Assembly: GCA_049241565.1 (NCBI GenBank) | Contig: JBMLQL010000033.1 | Location: 1-13,061 of the forward strand | Reading direction: 5' to 3' | Source: DZBG01 sp049241565 | GTDB lineage: Bacteria > Bdellovibrionota > Bacteriovoracia > Bacteriovoracales > Bacteriovoracaceae | Length of the DNA: 13,061 nt | In this document: one piece after another, positions 7,223-12,634 of the stretch | How positions within the stretch are numbered: position 1 is the first letter of the stretch | Layout of the letters: every line of letters starts with the position of its first letter | Notes under the pieces: generated by a model | What the model saw: only the letters and a program-made list of their open reading frames with translations | What the model was told of the DNA's origin: nothing | The model's database searches: none | Position numbers and translations under genes: made by a program

Positions 7223-7705
7223 ATGACTGTAAAAAATAACTATATAACACCTGAAGGTTTCAAAATTCTCGCAGATGAGTTAAATCATCTCTTACGAATT
7301 GAGAGACCTGAGGTTACAAAACTCGTTCAATGGGCGGCCAGTAATGGAGACCGTTCGGAAAATGCAGATTACCTTTATGGGAAAAAGCGACTCAGAGAAA
7401 TAGACCGAAGGGTAAGGTTTCTCACCCAAAGACTTGAAGCGGCTGTGGTGGTTGATCCCCAATCAATCAAATCTCAAAAAGTTCAATTTGGGGCCACTGT
7501 TGAAGTCTGTGATGAGGAAGGAAAGAAAAAGACTTATGCCATTGTGGGAGTGGATGAAGTGAATACCTCCAAGGGGCACCTCAGTTGGCAGTCACCTATT
7601 GGCAAAGCTCTTTTAGGCAAAGAGATCGGTGATGAAGTTTTGATAAAAGTTCCCACTGGAGAATACACAGTTGAGATTCTCTCCGTTGAATATAAGGCTC
7701 TCTAA
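7223..7705 (+). CDS. greB: Transcript cleavage factor GreB
   Basis: The 160-residue protein has the normal GreA/GreB length and layout: an N-terminal antiparallel coiled coil to about residue 78 and a C-terminal FKBP-like domain from about 85. The coil tip contains NGDRSENADY (41-50), carrying Asp43 and Glu46, the acidic pair that holds the catalytic magnesium in the RNA polymerase secondary channel. The WAASNGDRSENADYLYGKKR segment and RLEAAVVVDP are more like GreB than GreA. The factor binds stalled RNA polymerase and stimulates cleavage of backtracked RNA. The gene starts four bases after the 113-residue gene. Only a weak AAGA precedes the ATG, so coupling to the upstream gene is probable. 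Confidence 0.93.
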   Translation: MTVKNNYITPEGFKILADELNHLLRIERPEVTKLVQWAASNGDRSENADYLYGKKRLREIDRRVRFLTQRLEAAVVVDPQSIKSQKVQFGATVEVCDEEGKKKTYAIVGVDEVNTSKGHLSWQSPIGKALLGKEIGDEVLIKVPTGEYTVEILSVEYKAL

Positions 7706-7717
7706 GAAAAGGTTTTT

Positions 7718-7807
7718 ATGAAAAAGTTTTTAATTCTTGCCCTTGCTTCACTCTCATTGAATGCCCTGGCCTACATACCTGAAGTTGAGTGTGAAAGTCG
7801 TGTAGAT
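7718..7807 (+). CDS. Secreted protein, N-terminal fragment interrupted by an assembly gap
   Basis: ATG 7718 has AAGG five bases upstream and opens a frame of 30 codons before the N run. The start reads MKKFLILALASLSLNALA, a clear signal peptide with cleavage after ALA, followed by YIPEVECESRVD. The rest is hidden. After the gap, the frame beginning at 7908 (GHYKFLVK, stop 7932-7934) could be the end of the same protein, but the true gap length is unknown because 100 N is a customary placeholder. It is an exported protein of unknown function, probably in the greB transcript because only 12 bases separate them. Confidence 0.7.
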
Positions 7808-7907
7808 NNNNNNNNNNNNNNNNNNNNNNNNNNNNNNNNNNNNNNNNNNNNNNNNNNNNNNNNNNNNNNNNNNNNNNNNNNNNNNNNNNNNNNNNNNNNN
7901 NNNNNNN
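7808..7907. other. Assembly gap, 100 N
   Basis: A run of exactly 100 unknown bases joins two contigs. The length is likely a placeholder, so spacing and frame across it cannot be trusted. Confidence 0.98.
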
Positions 7908-7954
7908 GGCCATTATAAATTTCTTGTGAAGTGATTGAATCAAAGGATTGATTG

Positions 7955-8707
7955 ATGAAAACTGCGACTCAAATTTTAAAAACGGGCCTCATGCTCGCCA
8001 CCCTCATCACCACATCTGCTTTTGGCTCGATTGCTGAACGAACAGATGAGATAAATGGAGTCAAACTTGAGTCTGGTAAGATTGATTCGACAAGGTTTTA
8101 TAGAGGTATTGTAACTAAAACTTATCCTTTTTCTATCGATCAAGTTCGCGCCTCAGTGATGAACTTTGATGAACGATGCAACAATGAATTCAAAGATAAA
8201 AGAGAATACACTGACAAAACAAAAGAGTGCTCATTTCATAATGAAAATTTAGTCGAGTCAGTTGTTGTTAAAGACCTTACTCCAGGCTGGACAAAAGAAG
8301 AATTTGAAGTTGATCGTTTTGTGATTGCACGTAGAGTTTATAACCGTGGCTCATTTTCGTATAACGAGTTAGTCCGTGTTTATGAATATACAAATGATCA
8401 AAATCAAAAAGTCGTTAAAATCAATCAGAGTATGATTGATGACAAAGAAGTAAAAAAATACACTAAGCCTCTTGTCACAAAAGATACCGCTTTTGATGCG
8501 ACTTCAGGAACTTTTATTCTGACTCAAGTTGCTCCTAATGAAACTCGTATGGACTACGTCTACAATTCTGAAACATCCCATTGGATCCTTAATAAAGAGG
8601 TTTCTGTGTCTCAGGTATTCTCGTCAATCAGCAAAAGTCTGAACGATCTTGTTGATATTGTAGAAAAAGAGTCATTGAGCTATTCCAGGGACATCGCCTC
8701 AAAATAG
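7955..8707 (+). CDS. Secreted protein, 250 residues, possibly with a START/SRPBCC-like fold
   Basis: I chose ATG 7955 because AAGGA lies seven bases upstream; a TTG three bases earlier is in frame but unlikely. The N terminus has a basic and hydrophobic stretch ending in TTSAFG at about residue 24, fitting a signal peptide and a periplasmic or secreted product. The mature part contains two cysteines (in ERCNNEF and KECSFHNEN) close enough to form a disulfide. It goes on as alternating strands and a final helix, SQVFSSISKSLNDLVDIVEKE. The strand-rich centre followed by a long C-terminal helix could suit a START-like hydrophobic-ligand fold, but I see no diagnostic motif. It has no close operon partner: the gap lies upstream and 41 bases follow. 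Confidence 0.85.
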   Translation: MKTATQILKTGLMLATLITTSAFGSIAERTDEINGVKLESGKIDSTRFYRGIVTKTYPFSIDQVRASVMNFDERCNNEFKDKREYTDKTKECSFHNENLVESVVVKDLTPGWTKEEFEVDRFVIARRVYNRGSFSYNELVRVYEYTNDQNQKVVKINQSMIDDKEVKKYTKPLVTKDTAFDATSGTFILTQVAPNETRMDYVYNSETSHWILNKEVSVSQVFSSISKSLNDLVDIVEKESLSYSRDIASK

Positions 8708-8722
8708 TCCTAATGGCCATTG

Positions 8723-8748
8723 AGAGGGGGTTGTGGTAAATCCCCTCT
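8723..8748 (+). promoter_or_regulatory. Hairpin ending at the start codon of the radical SAM gene
   Basis: AGAGGGG (8723-8729) pairs perfectly with CCCCTCT (8742-8748), plus a G-T wobble, around a 10-base loop. The stem ends on the base before ATG 8749. The only SD-like bases lie in its 5' arm, 18 bases from the start. No T tract follows, so it is not a terminator. Confidence 0.55.
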
Positions 8749-9642
8749 ATGCGTTTTCAGAAAATTTATATCGAAATTTCTAATATCTGTAATCTACAGT
8801 GCACCTTCTGTCCTGAAGTCGAACGAGACAAGAAGATCATGTCAGCTGAAAATTTTAAAATTATTCTTCCAAAGGTCCTTCCTTATACAGATCAAATTTG
8901 TCTTCACCTTATGGGCGAACCTCTGGCCCACCCAGAATTCAAAGAGATCTTGGATATATGCAACTTCTATAAGGCCAAGCTAAATCTCACCACTAATGGG
9001 ACCTTTTTAAATAAGTATGGCTTTGAAACATTTTTCAATTCACCGGCCCTTCACCAGATTAATTTTTCTGTTCATAGCTTTAAAGATAATTTCCCAGGCC
9101 AGGATATTCGCCCTTATCTTTTTGATATTCTGCAATTCTCAAAGATGGCACTGACTGAAAAGCCTGAACTTTACATTAATTATCGTCTCTGGAATCTTCC
9201 AGGAGTCACAACAACTCGTGATGAAAACCAAGATGTGATTGATCATATTTGTGAATACTTCCAGATGCCCATTAATGAGCGCATTGATGTAGGGTTCAAA
9301 AAAAGTAAAAATATTATAGGCCGAGTGTATTTCCATTTTGATACCCGATTCGAGTGGCCTTCACTCCTCTCACCTTCTCGTGGAGAACTTGGTTTTTGCC
9401 ATGCGCTCTCTCAGCAGATCGGTATCCATGCTAATGGTACCGTTGTCCCCTGTTGCCTAGATAAAGAAGCTGGGATTCCCCTGGGGAATCTTTTTGAGCA
9501 GGATCTTGAAGAGATTTTCCAGTCCAAACGCTGCCAGTCTATGAAGCAAGGCTTTGAAAAACATAGATTAGTGGAAGATCTTTGTCAGAAATGTACCTAT
9601 ATTAAAAGATTTGATAAAAAAGTTGTTGAACTACGGAAATAA
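8749..9642 (+). CDS. Radical SAM enzyme with SPASM-type C-terminal cysteines
   Basis: The 297-residue protein starts with IYIEISNICNLQCTFC, where Cys14, Cys18 and Cys21 form the CxxxCxxC site for the SAM-binding 4Fe-4S cluster. MGEPL (55-59) and TTNGT (81-85) are further core motifs. The C-terminal region holds Cys217, Cys235-Cys236, Cys279 and Cys282 in the layout of a SPASM or twitch domain that binds extra iron-sulfur clusters. IHANGTVVPCC is characteristic. Such enzymes modify peptides, proteins or small molecules by radical chemistry. The ATG at 8749 is the only possible start, since an in-frame stop lies at 8737. A hairpin abuts it. No precursor peptide or maturase genes are nearby, so the substrate is open. 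Its 3' end carries part of the lexA promoter and operator. Confidence 0.9.
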   Translation: MRFQKIYIEISNICNLQCTFCPEVERDKKIMSAENFKIILPKVLPYTDQICLHLMGEPLAHPEFKEILDICNFYKAKLNLTTNGTFLNKYGFETFFNSPALHQINFSVHSFKDNFPGQDIRPYLFDILQFSKMALTEKPELYINYRLWNLPGVTTTRDENQDVIDHICEYFQMPINERIDVGFKKSKNIIGRVYFHFDTRFEWPSLLSPSRGELGFCHALSQQIGIHANGTVVPCCLDKEAGIPLGNLFEQDLEEIFQSKRCQSMKQGFEKHRLVEDLCQKCTYIKRFDKKVVELRK

Positions 9643-9654
9643 TACGGTTACACT
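9626..9654 (+). promoter_or_regulatory. lexA promoter
   Basis: TTGAAC (9626-9631) and TACACT (9649-9654) are separated by 17 bases, each matching four of six consensus bases. Transcription should start near 9661. The -35 lies inside the radical SAM coding region. Two TACGG elements fill the spacer. Confidence 0.6.
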
Positions 9655-9679
9655 GATTTCAAGTACGGAAAAAATACGG
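9632..9679 (+). repeat. Tandem TACGG direct repeats, probable LexA operator
   Basis: TACGG occurs at 9632, 9643, 9664 and 9675. Each pair forms a 16-base unit TACGG-N6-TACGG (9632-9647 and 9664-9679), and the two units differ at one base. Repeat period inside a unit is 11 bases, and the units are 32 bases apart, close to three helical turns. The first unit fills the -35/-10 spacer; the second covers the start of the transcript and touches the ribosome binding site. This placement fits autorepression. The repeats are direct rather than palindromic, as in the alphaproteobacterial GTTC-N7-GTTC LexA box. Binding is inferred. Confidence 0.65.
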
Positions 9680-9687
9680 AGTCAGTC

Positions 9688-10281
9688 ATGGCCTTAACTA
9701 AAAAACAAAAAGAAGTTCTCGACTACATCACAGAATACGTTCGTGAGAATGGTTACTCTCCGACTCAAAAAGAAATCCAAGATTTTTTTGGTTTTAAGTC
9801 CCTGGGCTCAGTCCAGGACTACATTAAATATCTTACAAACGGTGGGCACCTCGTTAATGATTCTCACTCAGTGAGAGGTCTTATGCCTGCCACTGTTCAA
9901 CAAAACACAGAAGACATTCCTCTTCTTGGTTCCATCGCTGCGGGTGTGCCTATTGAGGCCATCGAAAACACAGATACTATTAGTGTCCCAACGACAATGC
10001 TAGGACGTGGCCGTCATTACGCTCTCAAGGTAAAAGGTCAGTCTATGATTGAAGAAGGAATTCTTGATGGAGATATCGCTATCATCAGACATATCACTCA
10101 GGCCGATAATGGTCAGATCGTGGTGGCTGTGGTTGATAACGAGACGACTCTTAAAAAGTATTATAAAAAGGCGAAGCAAATCGAGCTTCACCCTGCTAAC
10201 AGTTCAATGAAGCCCATTATTATTAAAGATCGCGAGTGTGAAATTCGTGGTCTCTTAGTTGGACTGATTAGAACGTACTAA
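9688..10281 (+). CDS. lexA: LexA repressor, self-cleaving regulator of the SOS response
   Basis: The 197-residue protein has the usual LexA length. Residues 1-65 form the winged helix-turn-helix, with GYSPTQKEIQDFFGFKS before the recognition helix. The cleavage site is Ala85-Gly86 in IAAGVPIEA. Catalytic Ser119 is in KGQSM and Lys156 in TTLKKYY, giving the Ser-Lys dyad used in RecA-stimulated self-cleavage. The recognition helix region SLGSVQDYIKYL differs from the E. coli residues that read CTGT-N8-ACAG, so a different operator is expected. GGAG lies six bases before the ATG. The gene has its own promoter overlaid by TACGG direct repeats, pointing to autoregulation, and it begins 45 bases after the radical SAM stop. 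No other SOS gene is adjacent. Confidence 0.96.
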   Translation: MALTKKQKEVLDYITEYVRENGYSPTQKEIQDFFGFKSLGSVQDYIKYLTNGGHLVNDSHSVRGLMPATVQQNTEDIPLLGSIAAGVPIEAIENTDTISVPTTMLGRGRHYALKVKGQSMIEEGILDGDIAIIRHITQADNGQIVVAVVDNETTLKKYYKKAKQIELHPANSSMKPIIIKDRECEIRGLLVGLIRTY

Positions 10282-10341
10282 GCCTCACCACACAAATAGA
10301 GTTCTTTTAGTAATGATGTATTTTCGTCAAGGAGGACGCTT

Positions 10342-10545
10342 ATGCATGCGCGCGCACAAACTTACTTTCATCCCTCTTTTTCTACAGTTAATGAAACTGA
10401 GATTTCAGAGAGATTCCAATTTCATCTTATCGAAAAATACGGTCTTGAGGAAAACATGGCCAGTGAAATGAGCTGTGAATTTATTGAGATGCTACAGGCA
10501 GTGGATGCTGATCTGTCTATTTTCGAAAAGTATTTTCTTCTTTAA
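10342..10545 (+). CDS. Small protein, 67 residues, unknown
   Basis: ATG 10342 is preceded by a near-perfect AAGGAGG six bases upstream, the strongest ribosome binding site in the window, so translation is well supported. The product begins MHARAQTYFHPSF and is then acidic and helical, with ISERFQFHLIEKYGLEENMASEM and a hydrophobic end IFEKYFLL. No signal peptide, membrane segment or metal site is seen, and I do not recognise a family. The first codons lie in an unusual alternating pyrimidine-purine tract (10341-10358). It follows lexA by 60 bases and is closed by a strong terminator, so it may be expressed with lexA or alone. Confidence 0.8.
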   Translation: MHARAQTYFHPSFSTVNETEISERFQFHLIEKYGLEENMASEMSCEFIEMLQAVDADLSIFEKYFLL

Positions 10546-10560
10546 AACTGCACACACATT

Positions 10561-10604
10561 AAAATCCCCCTCTGCACCGAATGATGCGAGAAGGGGATTT
10601 TTTA
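10561..10604 (+). terminator. Rho-independent terminator, possibly bidirectional
   Basis: AAAATCCCC (10561-10569) pairs with GGGGATTTT (10593-10601). The inner stem continues as CTC with GAG and GCA with TGC after small bulges, and six T follow at 10598-10603. It ends the plus-strand lexA-side block. The A run on the left gives a weaker T tract for the opposite strand, so it may also stop the convergent DUF5522-type gene. Confidence 0.88.
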
Positions 10605-10994
10605 TTAACAGAAGTAATAACTCTCCACCAAATCTTTATCAATTCCTTGATTTCTGAAATGCTCTCCAAGAATAAGATGCTTCACAACGATATTATTCTT
10701 AAAAATAACTCCGCAAATATGATCCTTAATCAGGACCCACTGACGGTGTTCAGCTGGATAGAGTGAGAGGTCAATTGGCGAAGTTGCTAGCTTTAAATAG
10801 TCTTGAAGTTTATTTTCTTCGTTGACATCGACTTGCCTAAATTGGAGACCAAGCTTTTTTAAAGTCAGACCATAGGGGCAATGGAGACAAGCTGTTTTAC
10901 AACAAGTTCCTCTTTTTTTAAGATAAGTACTCGTAAAAACGAGATTACCGTCTTCGTTGATATAGCTAATTTCTGGTTTTTGTTCATTTGTCAT
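10605..10994 (-). CDS. DUF5522-type cysteine-rich protein with a C-terminal extension
   Basis: The 129-residue protein holds VFTSTYLKKRGTCCKTACLHCPYG at residues 19-42. The CCxxxCxHCPYG core (Cys31, Cys32, Cys36, Cys39, His38) after an arginine-glycine matches the small DUF5522 family, whose conserved cysteines could bind a metal or iron-sulfur cluster. The family's function is not known to me. The other residues, 60-129, form a second region that family members of about 50 residues lack, ending in a cysteine. Its start codon is only 12 bases from the divergent start at 11007 and there is no Shine-Dalgarno sequence. The stop lies directly beside the shared terminator. Cytoplasmic, as no signal peptide is seen. 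Confidence 0.8.
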   Translation of the reverse strand: MTNEQKPEISYINEDGNLVFTSTYLKKRGTCCKTACLHCPYGLTLKKLGLQFRQVDVNEENKLQDYLKLATSPIDLSLYPAEHRQWVLIKDHICGVIFKNNIVVKHLILGEHFRNQGIDKDLVESYYFC

Positions 10995-10995
10995 A

Positions 10996-11006
10996 TATAA
11001 TTAACC
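10996..11006 (+). promoter_or_regulatory. Consensus -10 placed for a leaderless transcript
   Basis: TATAAT at 10996-11001 is a perfect -10 hexamer five bases before ATG 11007 (eight before a second ATG). The whole divergent spacer is 12 bases, leaving no room for a leader or Shine-Dalgarno sequence. Confidence 0.55.
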
Positions 11007-11774
11007 ATGATGAAAATTTTAGTCTTACTCTTTCTTATCACGACTCACACTTATGCACAAAATATTGTGGTTGAAACTTATTGTTTCAACTCAGGCGCAG
11101 AGTCCCTTAAGGCCCAATCCTCGGCCAAATACATGATGCTTCCAGCTGATCGTATTGAGCCAAAAAACGAATGCTTTAGTCTATTCACTGTCGAGGCCAG
11201 ACGTGAGCTTATTCAGCGCTATTTAAGGCAATCCTATCCAACCATGGCCATTACTTATTCAAGTACTGAACGTTCGGCAGAGGAAATGTGTGATCTGAAA
11301 GTTGAAAAGATTAAAAATAGTAACCAATCACAAACCAAAGCGCGTATCCAGGCGTTAGGTGGGGCCAGCATTGGCCAAACAGTTTCTGAGTCAAAGGAAG
11401 TATCCCAAATAAAGGCCATGTCAGGCTCTCCCTTTCAACTCCAAGTTGAGACTCAAAAATTAAATGGGACTTGTCGATTTATCAATCAGAGTCGATATGA
11501 AATTGTTTTTGCCATGGAATTTATCCCACGTCCGGTCACTCCTCCTGCTCCTGAAGGTGTGATTGTTATTGTACAAAATCCTCCACCAGCTGAAATTCAA
11601 CAAGGCACAAGTCTTTCTACAACTATTCAACTCAATCATGGGGAGAAAATAGAGATTGGAAGTATCGTCAAAGACCTTACTCAAAAAGGCCATGAAGCCT
11701 CTCTTATCCCAAAGCTTTCTTATGAAACGACAGAAGGGCAATCCACAGAAAAAATTTATCTTATGATTCAGTAG
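11007..11774 (+). CDS. Secreted protein, 255 residues, unknown
   Basis: The product starts MMKILVLLFLITTHTYAQ, a clear signal peptide with probable cleavage after TYA or TYAQ, so it acts outside the cytoplasm. The start could be either of two adjacent in-frame ATG codons (11007 or 11010). The mature region has four cysteines in the first 140 residues (YCFNSG, NECFSL, EMCDLK, GTCRFI), enough for two disulfides. After a proline-rich linker (RPVTPPAPEG, about 187-196), a C-terminal part of about 60 residues contains STTIQLNHGEKIEIGSIVKD, which looks like a beta-rich domain. No family was recognised. A consensus -10 lies directly before the ATG. The next gene follows after 52 bases with its own -10. 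Confidence 0.85.
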   Translation: MMKILVLLFLITTHTYAQNIVVETYCFNSGAESLKAQSSAKYMMLPADRIEPKNECFSLFTVEARRELIQRYLRQSYPTMAITYSSTERSAEEMCDLKVEKIKNSNQSQTKARIQALGGASIGQTVSESKEVSQIKAMSGSPFQLQVETQKLNGTCRFINQSRYEIVFAMEFIPRPVTPPAPEGVIVIVQNPPPAEIQQGTSLSTTIQLNHGEKIEIGSIVKDLTQKGHEASLIPKLSYETTEGQSTEKIYLMIQ

Positions 11775-11814
11775 TGTCTAAGTTTTGTTTCTGAATCTTC
11801 TCTCTGAGAAGGGC

Positions 11815-11826
11815 TATAATAAATCC
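11815..11826 (+). promoter_or_regulatory. Consensus -10 placed for a leaderless lipocalin transcript
   Basis: TATAAT at 11815-11820 is followed by exactly six bases and ATG 11827, so transcription should start at the start codon. AGAAGGG at 11807-11813 lies too far upstream to be a normal ribosome binding site. A -35 match (CTGAAT, 18-base spacer) is weak. Confidence 0.5.
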
Positions 11827-12354
11827 ATGAAATCAACTCTAATCTTGGCCACCCTTATGATTTTCCTGTCATGTTCAGCAAAGTATGAATTGCCTGCACT
11901 CAAGACTGTTGATCAAGTTGAGATCTCAAAATTTATGGGTGACTGGTACGTGATTGCGAATATCCCAACCTTCCTTGAAAAAGGGGCCCATAACGCTATT
12001 GAGACTTACAAATGGAATGAGAAAGAAAAACATATTGATGTCATTTTCACTTACAATGCTGATTCATTTACAGGAAAGAAAAAAACTCTGACTCAAAAAG
12101 CTTTTATCTATGATGAAAAAACGAATGCGGAGTGGAGAATTCAGCTTTTCTGGCCCCTCAAGTTTCCCTACCTCATCATTGATCTTGCTCCAGACTATTC
12201 CTACACAGTCATAGGTGTACCGGAGAGAAGTTATGTATGGATCATGGCCAGAACTAAAACATTAGATGAAAAAGTTTATGCAGAAATTATTGAGCGTCTA
12301 AAAGAACAAAAATACGACACTTCTCTTATTCAGAAGGTGCCTCAAGAGCTTTAG
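11827..12354 (+). CDS. blc: Outer-membrane lipocalin lipoprotein, Blc-like
   Basis: With ATG 11827 the product has 175 residues, close to E. coli Blc (177). A longer frame from 11785 would add 14 residues in front of the signal peptide and is rejected. The N terminus is a lipoprotein signal with FLSC and lipidated Cys16. The lipocalin signature GDWYVIANIP (38-47) and the second conserved blocks DYSYTVIGVP (123-132) and SYVWIMART (135-143) place it in the bacterial Blc group, beta-barrels that bind lysophospholipids or fatty acids at the outer membrane and are often stress induced. A TATAAT box sits six bases before the ATG. Its last 29 bases overlap the end of the convergent 102-residue gene, so the two mRNAs are complementary there. 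Confidence 0.9.
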   Translation: MKSTLILATLMIFLSCSAKYELPALKTVDQVEISKFMGDWYVIANIPTFLEKGAHNAIETYKWNEKEKHIDVIFTYNADSFTGKKKTLTQKAFIYDEKTNAEWRIQLFWPLKFPYLIIDLAPDYSYTVIGVPERSYVWIMARTKTLDEKVYAEIIERLKEQKYDTSLIQKVPQEL

Positions 12355-12634
12355 TTTTGAACTCACACTTATATGGGTACCCGAGATTCTCCCAATAATA
12401 TGTCTGGTTTTCTCCAAGAGTGATTTTAGCGTTAGTGTCTTGGCAAATCCCCTGTTCAGTACAGGGATAAAAATACGGTCCCATACTTCCACACCAGCCC
12501 ACATATTCAATTCTTAGGGCCGTCACAACGTTACCCGTTTTATAAACACGGACCTGCTGATCACAAATATTTTCATCCTCTGGGCAGTGATAAAGACCAG
12601 AATTTAATGTAAGGGCGAGAAGAGTTTCAATCAT
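12326..12634 (-). CDS. Cysteine-rich small protein, 102 residues, unknown
   Basis: The start ATG shares its A with the stop of the upstream acetyltransferase (TAATG), and an in-frame TAA six bases upstream fixes the start. The product has a short hydrophobic N terminus, MIETLLALTLNSG, which lacks the positive charge of a normal signal peptide, so export is uncertain. Six cysteines (17, 24, 48, 58, 64, 90) and motifs such as GWCGSMGPYFYPC could form three disulfides, which favours an extracytoplasmic location. No family was recognised. Translation is probably coupled to the acetyltransferase. The 3' end runs 29 bases into the convergent lipocalin gene. Confidence 0.7.
   Translation of the reverse strand: MIETLLALTLNSGLYHCPEDENICDQQVRVYKTGNVVTALRIEYVGWCGSMGPYFYPCTEQGICQDTNAKITLGENQTYYWENLGYPYKCEFKTKALEAPSE

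Noticed and set aside
7716..7943. Minus-strand frame across the gap
   Set aside because: Most of it is N, and the rest is antisense to the signal-peptide gene; its apparent length comes from the placeholder.
8720..8983. Plus-strand 87-codon frame overlapping the radical SAM start
   Set aside because: It begins at a TTG, has no ribosome binding site and lies in another frame of the clearly real radical SAM gene.
9648..9658. Possible Bdellovibrio-type LexA box TTAC-N3-GTAA before lexA
   Set aside because: The sequence reads TTAC-ACT-GATT, which lacks the GTAA half; the TACGG repeats are a much better operator candidate.
10342..10545. The 67-residue protein as a peptide substrate of the radical SAM enzyme
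   Set aside because: lexA with its own promoter lies between them, and the protein lacks a leader/core pattern or repeated modifiable residues.
11785..11826. Longer N terminus for the lipocalin
   Set aside because: It would place 14 residues before a lipoprotein signal peptide. ATG 11827 gives the usual Blc length.
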